A stretch of DNA of 64,000 nucleotides from Numida meleagris (lineage: Eukaryota; Chordata; Aves; Galliformes; Numididae), in contig NC_034420.1 in the NCBI RefSeq assembly GCF_002078875.1, positions 4,277,814 through 4,341,813 of the forward strand, written 5' to 3'. Under the pieces are notes generated by a model that was given only the letters and a program-made list of their open reading frames with translations, was not told the DNA's origin and did not search any database. Shown here piece by piece: positions 28,312 to 39,900 of the stretch. How positions within the stretch are numbered: position 1 is the stretch's first letter; every line of letters begins with the position of its first letter. The translations under genes were made by a program, and so were the position numbers.

Positions 28312-31300
28312 GATGGTAATTAATTAAGTTTTTAATGATGGACATTTTTCTTCAGGTAAGTTTGTTATTCATATGACCAGGCATTTCTTATTATTTCAGA
28401 AATGAAAAAAAATATATCAATCAGTGTTACGCATTATTATCCCACTTATTAATTCCTCTATGAACTTGTGCTTCAAAATATCTACTACTAATTCCTAGGA
28501 CCCAAGTGAAAAACGGGTAAAGTAGATTGACCGCTGGTACAAAACAAATTTCCAGAACTACAATAATGTAAGAAGCCAGGAAATGAGGGTTTGTCTGCAG
28601 AAGCTGCTGTGACACTTCTTGAACTTCAGTTATGCTGAAGATGCTGAGGTAATAACGAGTTCTATTTAGTGAAGAGGAAGGAAGCTCCTGAATTTGTATG
28701 AGCTTCCAGGAGTCCAGAAAAACAGCATCTGAAACAAAATCGGCATTGGGATTGTTGGCCAGGATAGCATATTTCTATTGTGCTGAAAGAAATTCTGCAA
28801 AGGAACCATCTGCTTAAGACCAGTGCTCTGCCTCAGCTGCAGCCAAACAATCTGGCCCTGCGGGTGGAATTAAGAAATGTCTCTCTGCTACTCTGATACA
28901 CCCAGAAACGTAGGCACATTTTCACATTCCCATGGGCACAGCTTCACAAGATTTGTTGTTTTCAGAATCAAAAGCAAATTATAACTGAAATGAAACGAAG
29001 AGCTGTTAGTTCCCAGCATTTAGCAAAGAACATAGTAGCATGGATTTCTGCATCACTGCAATAGTCATCTCTGATGGTATATAATACAGCTCACCAAGTA
29101 ACTCCGAACACAGCAACTCGTACTGTCACCATCAACACAATCACAGCAAGGAGAAAAAAATCCTCATCTGCCCTGCTGAACTTAGTCACATACTTTGCTT
29201 ATGGTGAAGCAGCCCTGGAGATCGGTGTATTTTCAGAAGACCACATCTGCCACCCTCCATAGGGTCCACATTACTGTTTCTGCTCGCTAACAAGTTAATT
29301 AAGATTTAAGTTACATTAGCCACATAACTATTTAGTAAGATTAATCCACCTGGAAAATGATGGCATGTCTTGATTAAATTGAATGAAGATCACGGAAGTG
29401 ACATTTAAAATACATTGATTGTTATTACGTTTTGATCATCTGTTTCAAACCGTCTACAAGGAAGCAGCAGAAACCAAAAGACACGTGCTGTTTACATTGT
29501 TAATGAGCTTTGAGGTCTTTTGGTTTTTCAAAAATCTTTTAATTTTCTGCAGCATGACATTGAAATCCCTCCATGTGGCGCTCAGTCCTTATACTCTCTG
29601 ATGACTGCTGGCAATTTCAGAGTCAGTGCTCTTGGCACTCAGGTCAGGGACTAACAAATTTGACCTCAACTTCAACTCAGCCATATGTAAAGTAGAGACT
29701 CTTCTCATCTAAACTACTTGTAATTCCTTTAATGCTGCCTGCCTGTTGCTCTGATAATAAAATATTTTAACTGTTGAAAAAACACTGCTGTATGCAAACC
29801 AAAATGCAACTGCAGCTTCTGGAAAAGGGATAGTCAACTCTTTCTCAACATAATTTGGAGAGAGATGAAGACAAGCTATGCAGCTCCACAGTGACAGCAG
29901 ACTTCAGTTTTCCGTATCAATTCAAAGCAAATTTCTGCTAAATGAGCAGAATTCCATTTTTTGTCTCCCAAAATCTGATAGGTTTTAGGCACCCATCTCA
30001 AGCAAGTAATTTTAGACCAGAAGACAGTGTAAAATTTAACAGCAGACTTAAATTTCTTCATTACGTTGCTGCCACTGTAGGTACTGAACTTGATAACAGG
30101 AAATAAGTATTCTTCATTAGTGGTAACTGTATTTTTGAAATCCACATGCTTTGGTAGACTTACTTAAGTATCTCATTAACTGAGATGAACCTGGATGAAG
30201 CTAGTTGGTTCAAGGAAACCCAAACCCAGCATTATGTGACTATCAGAACATACATTCAAATCTACCTTTTCCAATTAGTGAGCGTATTTATAATAACCAA
30301 ACTGATTCTTCCTTGCCCATAATTGCCTTTGGTATCTTTTAAAATGCTCGTTTCTAGGGTCAATTTTTTACTGTTTTTCAGATTTATGGAACTGCAATTT
30401 AGCAAATCATCAAGTGAAAAAAAAAAAAAAGAAATTTCTGATTTTTGTTTTGAAGTAGCAGAAAATCTGATGAATTTGTGAGTACACCAAAGAAAATAGG
30501 TCAAACATCATAAAAAAATCTCTTAAGTATACTTTACTTGGGTTTGCAGCTGGAGCTACTTCGGACAGTTCCACATGAATTACACTTATCTGAGGTGTAC
30601 TCTGAAACGATTTAAGTTGACTTTTATAGTATATTCCATCAATTAGAAAGGAAACTGCACATATTGTCTGGAAATACGTGTCTAGCCTGCTATATAATTT
30701 TAAATTTAGAACATATTCTTAGCACAGACTAACAGAATCTAGGCAAACGAAAGCTCTGTAAGCTCACATCGTTCACCTGTTTGTTAAGAAATGATTGTTC
30801 CCAAACACACTCTTTTTTCCTTTTTCCTCTTCTAGATTGATTACACCAAAATTCTAACATTATCCTTGTGTAACAGTAACAGACCAACAGACTTCGATCT
30901 CAGATTATTATTTTTTTAATAATGTCACAATCTATCCCACCCCTGTAACAATTCCACGATCACATGGCAGTGCCAACCTTTGGTTTTTAATGCACTAGGA
31001 AGGACTACTACTTTACCACTTCTGCTAAGAAAGTAAAATCTCTTTAATTTGTCGATTAATCTGAATCCGGAGTTCAGCACAACCGTGAGAGCCCAAAGGC
31101 AAAAGAAGTCATCTCCTGCTTCGCGTGCAGTCAGAGCACGGTGGAGTTCACCTGAGGTTTTACAGCAGCACTGAGGACTTCTCTACCCATCGCACTTGGC
31201 TGCTCCTTTCAGACAACCCCAGCATCAGCGAGATGTAGCGTGCAATTACAAAAAATGTGCAATTGTGTTTTCTTAATAGTGAATTTTGTTTCCATTCTGA

Positions 31301-32733
31301 TAAGAAAATGTGGTAATAAAGTAATTCACATTCCCCTTAAATTGCGTTTTGATTATTTCTTACCCAAATTCAGTCTCTTAATAAGGAACAAGCAGATCAA
31401 ATTGAAATATCTGCCTCTTTTTTCCCCCGTCTGAATTGCTCTTCTTTAAAATGCCTTACTTGCTGAGTAGGCACAGCTTGTGTTTAAGTGGCTGTTTTCA
31501 GACTAGGGGTTAAAGGTTTCTTTGGGAGAGCCGTGTTTTGAAAAGAATGGCTTCATCCTGAGCTGTGTCAATTATAAAAAGGTCACTCTCCACAGCCAGA
31601 GTCCTGAAAATGGTTGTTGTGTTAAAAGCTGTCAGAGGCTTTCCTAAAAACTGCTGGGGTAGCAATATTAACTTGAACATAATAGAATGAATGGTGAGGG
31701 AGAAAAACTTTTCGCTCTTCCCTGCTACAAGAATTTCTGTTTTAGATATTCCTTGTGCTCATCCAAGCCTGTCATTCCCATTACTCCTCTGTGGAAGATT
31801 ACTTACCTAAATATTTTCTCTTTCCTCCTACAAAATTATCAACATTTCAGGAACCTTCTACAAAATGTCAGAAGAAAACTTTTCCAACGCGCTCTGAAGA
31901 AGCCCAACTGCAGCAATTTAAGACATAACTAGCAGTGCTGTCTCCTGTCTCCTCCGCAGGAGGCTACCAATCCCCAACAGCCGGCATCTCTGTCTCTTGA
32001 AATGTGCAATGCTAATTAGAGTAGGGTTGGGATGCACTGCCAGAATTTGCACTGGAGTGCCCCAGGCAGATGAGAACATTCAAATTCAACAATTCTGCTG
32101 CCCTACATTTGCACAAAGATGGCAACAAAAAGCTGCAGGGGAGGGAATTTGGAAATGTGTTAAACACTGCAGTTGTCTGCTAAGTGACCATAATTGAGGT
32201 CCTAGGCTCTTCAGGTTCCTGCCTCAAACCATAGGGTCTCTCACCTGTGCGCAATCTGGAAGGAGTTCAGCAGTAATACAAACATTCTGCCAGGTACTTA
32301 GGGATGTGCTGTTCATCCACTGCGTGACCTACAGTAGGAGATGGAAGCCAAGCCAACAAGCTGCTGTCTGAAAACCTACAGTTATCTTGCCACAACAAGG
32401 ACGTTGCACTCCAACAAAAGGAGGAAGCCAAAGCCGGTCCCTCCACAGAAAACATAAAGAAGCAGAGGTGCAGCAAATCTGCAATTTGTAAAAAGGGCGA
32501 GCATGCCAAAGAACTGAACTCAGCTTTGCTCCCAACACCACTCTGGCTGAAATTCGCCCATACCTCCCATGCACGTGTCCTGTGTTAGCACTTGTTAGCT
32601 TAACGCTCGTTTCAGGGATCAGCAAGTGTGGCATGAGCTGCGGGTTCTGAACAAAGCAGTGCTCAGCTCTACACAAAGTTCTGCTGCAGACCAGCACGGA
32701 GCGCTCTCGCCCTGCTGCCAGCACCCAGCCGTC

Positions 32734-32786
32734 CTGCACAGCACAGCTCAGCACAGCACAGCACAGCTCAGCACAGCACAGCACAC
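32734..32786 (+). repeat. Tandem repeat, 20-bp unit
   Basis: Two perfect adjacent copies of gcacagctcagcacagcaca (32,741-32,760 and 32,761-32,780), with partial copies on both sides; the unit itself is built of CAGCA-like subunits. It lies in the A-B intron about 400 bp beyond exon A in gene direction. Confidence 0.9.
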
Positions 32787-33171
32787 CGCGGGCACTCGGA
32801 GCTTGAAGGCCATGTTCTGCCCTACCGCTGCACTTCCAGTAGGAACCGGGGAAAGCCACAGTAGTAGGTAGCGAAGAAAACACCTGAACCTCATCATCAT
32901 CAGAAAGCATTCAATTTCAATGTTTAAAAGCCTCTCTGTTAAAATGTAACTTCTCTCTGTTTTCCTAATAGATGCTTTCACAGTTGAAAGAAAGCGTTTC
33001 TGTTCCCAGACGTTTCCTCCTCGTTGCCCTCGCTCTCCATTCTCTACGGCACGCGCTTTTCCTTCAGGGAAAAGAATAACAGCGATCTGCGGCGTGCAGC
33101 GCGCCGGAGCAGCGCCCGCCGGGGCTCGCGGTGCACGCCCAGGGCCGCCCGCAGGCCGCCCCGCCGCTCAC

Positions 33172-33294
33172 CTCTGCCTGCAGGTGGCGCCGCCGCTCCG
33201 TCCTCCGCGCCCGCCGCGCCCGGCCGCAGCCCGTTGCTGAAGGTGTGTCCGTCCGCGGGCTGCAGCTGCCAGTTCAGCCCCAGGAGGTGCATCG
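33172..33294 (-). CDS. TENM2: TENM2 exon A: membrane exit and juxtamembrane linker
   Basis: Internal coding exon of teneurin-2, a single-pass type II membrane adhesion protein that pairs with latrophilins at neuronal contacts. After the acceptor (pyrimidine-rich tract then cag at 33,295-33,297) it gives CG, then 40 codons, then one G. The 40 residues start [20 protein letters not shown], the stretch following the membrane helix in vertebrate teneurin-2. The first codon is completed by a G from the upstream exon, giving Ala. The donor is CAGAG/gtgag. Length is 123 bp, phase 1 on both sides. The second half is Ala/Gly/Pro-rich ([16 protein letters not shown]), whereas the mammalian protein, as I recall it, is more mixed here but equal in length. 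The exon lies in a CpG island. The helix-encoding exon is not in the window. An apparent earlier GTG start at 33,305-33,307 is intronic. Confidence 0.95.
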
Positions 33295-33339
33295 CTGCCG
33301 GAGACACAAAGCGGAGCAGTGAGGCCGCTGCACGCGGAC

Positions 33340-33370
33340 GGGGAGAGGGTGGAGGGNGGGAGGGAGGGGG
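33340..33370 (+). repeat. G-rich tract containing an unresolved base
   Basis: Runs of G (ggggagagggtggagggn, then gggagggaggggg) able to form a G-quadruplex on the plus strand; one base at 33,357 is N. In the TENM2 transcript it reads as a C-rich intronic tract shortly before the exon A acceptor. Confidence 0.7.
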
Positions 33371-33734
33371 ATACAGCTGATTTCAATTAAACGCCTTTTG
33401 GAAAACGCTACAGCGGCTCGTCCCGGAGGAATGGTAACGTGCTAAAAAAAGGCAACAACAACAATCAAAACACAGAAGAACACCCCGATGACTCCCATAA
33501 ACCCGTTCCGTTTATTTATTTATCGGTTGCCGGATCTGTTAAAACCCTGGCAGGCGCGGAGACGTTCTCGGAGACAGCACAGCGCTGCCCCGCGTTTACA
33601 TCGTGTGTGATAATGTATGCGCCGATTGTCAAATTAGCTTTTGCTGTGCGTACACTAATGACGTGCAATTATTTCACGTTTATTACAACGTATTTAAATC
33701 AACACATTTAATAGCTTCTGTCTTAATTTTGCAG

Positions 33735-33960
33735 GTTACGCTTCCCCGACAAACCCGGCCCTGCCAATCCTCCAACCGGGCGCAAGGAACTCCGCTGCCT
33801 GAGCCGCACCCAGCTCCGTGGGCATCCCGGCCCGGCCCCGCACCGCCCCTCTCCCCGCAGCTCCAGCGGGGGCCGCACGGCCACGGCCGGCGCTCGGGAT
33901 GCTGGAGTGGGAGAAGGGCCGCTGCAGCGCCTTCACAACAGTGTGAGCTACAGGCACAGC
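33735..33960. promoter_or_regulatory. Second GC-rich block upstream of exon A
   Basis: About 225 bp rich in G+C with CpGs (cccggcccggccccgcaccg, ggccgcacggccacggccgg), some 440 bp upstream of exon A in gene orientation and separated from the first island by an AT-rich stretch. It could be part of the same promoter/CpG island system. Open frames across it on both strands are typical of stop-poor GC-rich DNA and are not called as genes. Confidence 0.35.
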
Positions 33961-36900
33961 AGCAGGGGCTAATTGAATAACTCCTGTGCATAATGCATGA
34001 GACTTGACAGGTCTGAATCACTCGGCTGTGGATTTATGTGCATCTTCACTTTGTATAAACAGAAGCTACCTGCATACATCTCCATACTTCCATCGTATTA
34101 TCCCCGTGGCACCCTCCCAACATTGAGCAGAGGTGGAGGGCTGCAGAGGCCACGGTGCTGTTTCTGTTCGCTTTCTCTGTGCTCCATCCCGCTCACACGC
34201 TTTCCCCCACCACAGAGCTCAGCATTTTCAGCTATATGCTGCAGTGGTGTTTGAGGGGACACGCTGTCCGCTGGCAGAAAACACCAACGCTACAATGATG
34301 GGTACCATCACTGCTCCCTTCTGCAGTGTCAGAGCCACGTGAGGTAACGCTCTGCGTCCCCTTGCCAGCACCGTGGTGGGGACAGGAGCAGCAATGGTGA
34401 CTGCCAGCTGACCTGAGCTTCCACGGCACAGCAAAATGGTTAGCGCAGACCTGCAGCTTGTAGTGCTCAAAACGTCATTTGCACAGGGCACCTCGGAACA
34501 CAGGGATCCACATGGATGTGACTGATCCATGCATATGTTCTTAACATTGAAGAAAACCTGAGAAGGATGCTTAGCTGAGCAACAAGTCAGAATTTATTTC
34601 TATGGAATAGAAATACATTCCTGGAAAGTTTACAAAAAAGTTTTATCGGATCAAATGTTTCATTCAACTACAACTTTTTGTTTCGCCAAAACAAACGTTT
34701 TAAAAGGCTTTTCAGCCTAATCTCGAGCAATTGATTTTCCTTGCAGCAGGGCAAAGCTCCAACAACGTGCAAATCGCTGCCTGGCCCCGCTGAGGGCGAC
34801 ACACGGCGTGGCAGCACCGCTGCGCACCCTAAGCTGGTGCCAGCAGGGCGTCCTGCCGGGCCTCTGTCCTAAGCAGAGGGGATTTCAGATTCCCAGAATG
34901 GAAACAAGTTGTTGAGAATTAGACTTTGGTGTTTTATGCTCTATTCAAAGTTGCAGTTATTTTTTTATTGCAGGTGTAACCATAAATGTAGGTCATTTGG
35001 AGAGATGAAATTCTGTTGCTTCGAGTATGAGCCATTCTTTGCAACAAAGAGATAAGGAAATCATAACTAATAGTCTGTCCAAGAGAATTATAGTTGCTAA
35101 CTTATAATTACTAGGTAGATTTATACGAGGAATTAAAAAAGATATTAACTCAGTATTAAGGAAAACCTTGATCCATCTGATTCCAAGTTTGCCATGATTT
35201 CATTAGTAACTCCACCGCTCAGTGTTTTAATCACACACACACGTGAGGTAGGTGCAATTACAGCTCCTTCTTAACGGGGCAGGGGTTTGCACATCTGCTG
35301 GAGCTCCCCGCAGAGCCAAAGATGAGGATCTCCTGCACAGCTCACGTAGCCATGGCTCGATCCCCATCCTTCCAGTAAGACAAGCAGAGTCATAAATGTG
35401 AGGAGCGTTCATCTTCCACCAAGAACACAGGGAGAAAAGTATGTCACGGGGGCCTGCGGGGAGAGCTCTGTGTTTGTACTGCACATAGCAAACCTGAATA
35501 GCAGCTAAGCAGTGAGAACAAGGAGCTACCTATTCCCTTTTGCTTCAGCATGACACGAGATGGGGAATTTATATGATTAACCTTTTGTTCTGTTAATCAA
35601 AAAAAAAAAGCCTCCAGCAAAGCAATAAGCAGAAGCCCATTTAATTAGAAATACTGGGATCCACTCAGAAGTTGAGTGCATGCATATCAGAAGAAAAATT
35701 TGGGCTTGAGAATTTTTGTCCCTTCTCTGCTTATTTCTGTTGTGGGTTTTACGTTTGCTGTTTCAAACTACATCTAAACAACCTGTGATGCCGTGACTGC
35801 CTCCTCTGCCACACTCTGGTCGGGTTCTGACCACACTTTCTCTCTCCTGTGGCTATCGACCAGCCAGCCGAGCTGGGACACGCAGCCAGACCCGTATGCT
35901 GAGCCCCGGAGGCCTGGCACTCGGGGGCTGCTCGGCACCCACAGCCGTGGCCTCGCAGATCATCAAGGGCAGCACTGCCCTTCCATGCCAGCCCACTTAC
36001 TCACACACAGTTCCCGAGCTCCACATTTGCTTTACAGATTAACCCTTCCGAAGAAGTGCCATTTTATGTTACGCATATGATACGTTTATAAATTATAGTT
36101 CTGTATGTTTTGTAGCTATTTAATTGCATTTGTTTGCTTTCCTCCTGAACATTTAAGCACATTCTCAACGTTCTTGCTTTGAACTACAAACATTGAGCTT
36201 GTCACAGTTTATCTGCTTCATTTAACACTAACACAAGCAACTCGGGAGATTGAATTGTACATTTATATTCTCTAAAAATGAGACTATAGCAACACATGAA
36301 ATGAAACCATTGGAATTTAGGTAAAAAAACAAAGCACACCAAACCCAAAACAAACACAAGAACCCAACCTTACCACAGCAACACATGCACACACCATGAA
36401 AGCACAGAAAACTGGAAGCTACACTGCATGTCCATCAAGAACAAAAGCAGAGAACTAGTTTAGCACTAAAGGTGGTAGAGCTGTCAAGTATCAATCTAAG
36501 ACTTACATATGGAAGAGGTTACCAGAGTGAATCACACCTTATTTTAAGAAATCCCCAAAGGCATACAAATCCCCAGACAAATGACAACGTTTGCATGTGA
36601 AACTTTCTAGAATGTTCTCTAAGACTCCTCTTTACTTTGATCTCTCTTTGTGGCCATAGCCCCAGTTTTCACACCTGTCAGAGCTCAGTCTAATGGACAA
36701 CATTTTCCAAACTTGGAAAGCTCTCTGTCCTCCCTTGGTGCATTTTTCTAAAATGGGAGACCTTTGGTCTCTTCATTCACCGGAGTACTACAGCTGAGAG
36801 TCTGCCAACAGGACAGAATCAATTTTTGCACTTAGACCTTCCCTCTACCGTACTCCTTAAAATGAGGAATACACAGATGAACAATCATCGTTTCCCATTA

Positions 36901-39900
36901 CTACTGCATCTTCCCAGTTGAGGATGGGGAGATATACATCACTTGCTTTAATAGGAAACTCAGTATTCCCAAAGCAACTCAAAAAGTTGGGAAGATGATA
37001 AATGTGTCCAGAACGATGAGTGTTTCCAAATATTAACTTTCCATGTTGCCTTGCTTACTAGACAACTATAAAGCACTTCCCCCTACCTACTTTACCCTGT
37101 GAACCTACCAAACTATCATCCCACTTTGTCAGGATGTATCTAGTCATAATATTTTGTTAACTTCAGCAGGTTCATCTTTTTCCTTGTGAAAAAGAAATTG
37201 GTCAGAAATGAGGAACAGGGGAACTGCATGTGAAAACTTGCATGGCGCCTGGGAACATTGTGCTTGGCTTCAACTGATGCTCTCTAGCTGGAGAGCAGGG
37301 ATTATTGGATGGATGTAATGACAAAGGTAAGGAGCCTTCCCTAGCTCTTGACAGTTTATGTTAACACACACACAACCAGATCTTGCTAAATTAAGTTTCA
37401 ATTGAGAGCCATATTTTACTAACATGCCTTCTGATTATTAGAAACTGAACACAGAGAACAGCTAGCCTTCATCAGATGTGCAGTTCTCCAAGTGTTCATG
37501 TACACAGTATGATGTCTGCATCATAGACACTTAGTAAAAGTCTTTTCCCACAAAGCAGGGACTTGGCAACATGTGCTTGAAAAAATCTTCAGTAAGTCCT
37601 GGTTGTTTTGCAGAGGGTGACACCTTTGCCCAGTAATTTTGTTGCCGGTCTTGGTCTGCAAGAGCAGCAGGAGGAATACAAGAACTGTCAGTATGCAGTT
37701 ACAATGGGCTGCATGGCTTCTTGCATTAAAAGGTGACAGCTGTGTGAAGGAAAGCTGCTGGACCTCAGGACCTGGACTTGCAATTACACTGAGGCTCCTT
37801 TGTATTCTGTTACTGGGAGAAGGGGACAATGTCCGCCGAAAGTTGTAAACTGTGGTTCCTCAGGTTTAACATATGATAAAGTGCTTGGCAAACCACTACC
37901 AAGAACATGAGACCTTGCTATTTAAAGGGAGCAGTTTTAAAATTAATGCACGTGAACCACTCATCATTTCTCTTTGCTAGATATACAATGTTTCTCCTAA
38001 ATTTCAGGACTAGCTGCCAGAACTTTGTGTTCTTCCCTGTTGCTTGACATTCTTCTAAACTATCATAATGCGATAATTTACTCTGTGGAAACAGAATGGT
38101 TTTGGTTTCATTGCAGTCCGCTAAAAAAAAATTCAAAGGCAAATGTGTGATAGTTGCACGTGAATTACCAACGAAAGAAATGTGCTTGACGCCTACACGA
38201 ACTATGCTGATGCCACATTGGATTTTCTTAGGCAAGCAGAGGAGAAATAAATACCACGCTGTGAGGCACCCAGTGTGGCTGGAACATGGATGCTGGAGTG
38301 CTCTTAAGGATCTCTGAGAGAGATAAGTAGAAGTTACCATGTTCCCACACCATCTTCTAAAGGCAAAACAAAGCCACATGGATTGCCAGGTGGACAAGTG
38401 TCTGCTTTCTTATAATATCTACAGGAAATTTTAAAATAGTATTAAAAAAAAATTGAGGTAATGAGAGGGGTCCAAATCAAAACCAGACCATGAAGGGTGG
38501 GGACAAGTCTGTTGCTGATGTGGCATTATTCAAAGCACAGGCAGAGCAAGAACTGCATGAGGACGTAATGCAATTGAGTGACTGCACTGCCAAGTGGCAG
38601 ACAAAACTCAAGATGAAGATAAAAAAAAAACATACTGGAAAAGAGTAGTCTTAGCTCCATGTATAAAAAAAAATGGTGTCTCAACGGACTGTTTTCAGAC
38701 TGAGAAATTTTGGGCTAAATGATGAAGTTCTCTGAAAATTTCAATTCAGCATTCAAGTAAGTCAACAGAGAGGGTCAAACATCGCATCAGTATGGGAAAA
38801 GTGAACAAAGTAAGGAATACTGCCTGCTTCATAGAGAGAACACAAAGCTAGAGGTAGAACATCAGTGAGGAAAAGTACATATATGCTTTGCTTGTTCATA
38901 CAAGCCATCCACTTTTGGATGCTGGCAATGAGTTATCAGGTTATTTGACTTTCATCTGACCTAACATAGCTGTTCCTACACTTATATATCACTCCTTGGT
39001 GTATCTACGTGTCCCCAAGTTCCTTGAATTGTTTGATGAATTTTTATCCCCTACACAGTACCACGGCACCCATCCACCAGCCCAAACACACTAAGGAATG
39101 TTTAGATCAAAACATGACAGACAAACCTTTGAATGTTATGCCACAAACCATTTACTAGAAGTAGTGTGATTTTTAGGTACCCTAGGGCATAAGCTTCAGT
39201 ATAGCTAAATGGGCTGAGAATGCAGCGTATGAAATGGCAAACAAAGCTTGTTTTTCACTTTGCACGTGTCTCAACCTAGTGTAGTTATTCACCAGCACGA
39301 TAGTAAATACCCTATATAATTAAGAGCAAAGCAAAGCTATGATTACGAGATAAGTATTTTTAAAATATCTCGCTGGAGATTTCAAAAGCACAAGAGATGA
39401 GACATGAACTGTACATTTTATACAAGACATTTTAGCTCAGGTTAAAAAAATCACAGGACTGCCTACACCAAGGGAACTGATGAACTGAAGCTGTAGTACT
39501 AACAATCCTACAGATCTCAGGTGAAATATTTGGATGTACTGATCATTGTCTCCTCCACTTGTGAGCACTCATTTGTTTGCAGGAAAGGTTAAAATACTAT
39601 TTCAAACATAGATCACTTGATCTATATTTAATATTATTATTGTAGAATTTATTCAAAAAGCATGGCTTATTGACCATGACCACTGAAGTTCAACAACAAA
39701 TAGACAGTTTACTTTCAAGGCCACGAATTCTCACTAAATCATCTTAATCACTATGCTATTTGGTATGCATTACATGTTCTTAATAATTTTGAATTAAAGC
39801 TACATTTGGGAATTACTTTTAAAGCACTACCAAAATGCACAACTTTAAGAAGTCACAGCTCTCAGCATTTTCAATAAAACAATGGGCATTTCTGGATTAT

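Larger units (their letters stand above)
33045..33430. promoter_or_regulatory. CpG-rich island spanning TENM2 exon A
   Basis: A sharp rise in G+C with many CpG dinucleotides (for example gcagcgcgccggagcagcgc, ccgccgcgcccggccg) over exon A and both flanks, in otherwise AT-rich intron. Outside promoters, vertebrate CpG islands over internal exons often mark alternative promoters. The ATG at 33,290-33,292 is in frame with TENM2 and has G at -3. Whether transcription starts here is inference; no TATA box or initiator was convincingly identified. Confidence 0.45.

Noticed and set aside
32329..32910. 193-codon minus-strand open frame, the longest in the window
   Set aside because: It runs through the CAGCA tandem repeat and a GC-rich stretch that lack stop codons; residues are low-complexity Cys/Ala/Val repeats there and no family or splice structure is visible.
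33305..33307. GTG upstream of exon A read as an initiator (giving five extra residues before MHLLG)
   Set aside because: It precedes the cag splice acceptor and is intronic; exon A begins at 33,294 and the upstream codon is completed by the previous exon.
33439..33711. 90-codon plus-strand open frame beside the CpG island as a divergent gene
   Set aside because: No recognised domain, no Kozak or splice context, and it overlaps AT-rich probable regulatory sequence.
37918..38397. 159-codon minus-strand open frame; considered as a mariner-like relic
   Set aside because: No transposase motifs and no terminal inverted repeats were found around it.
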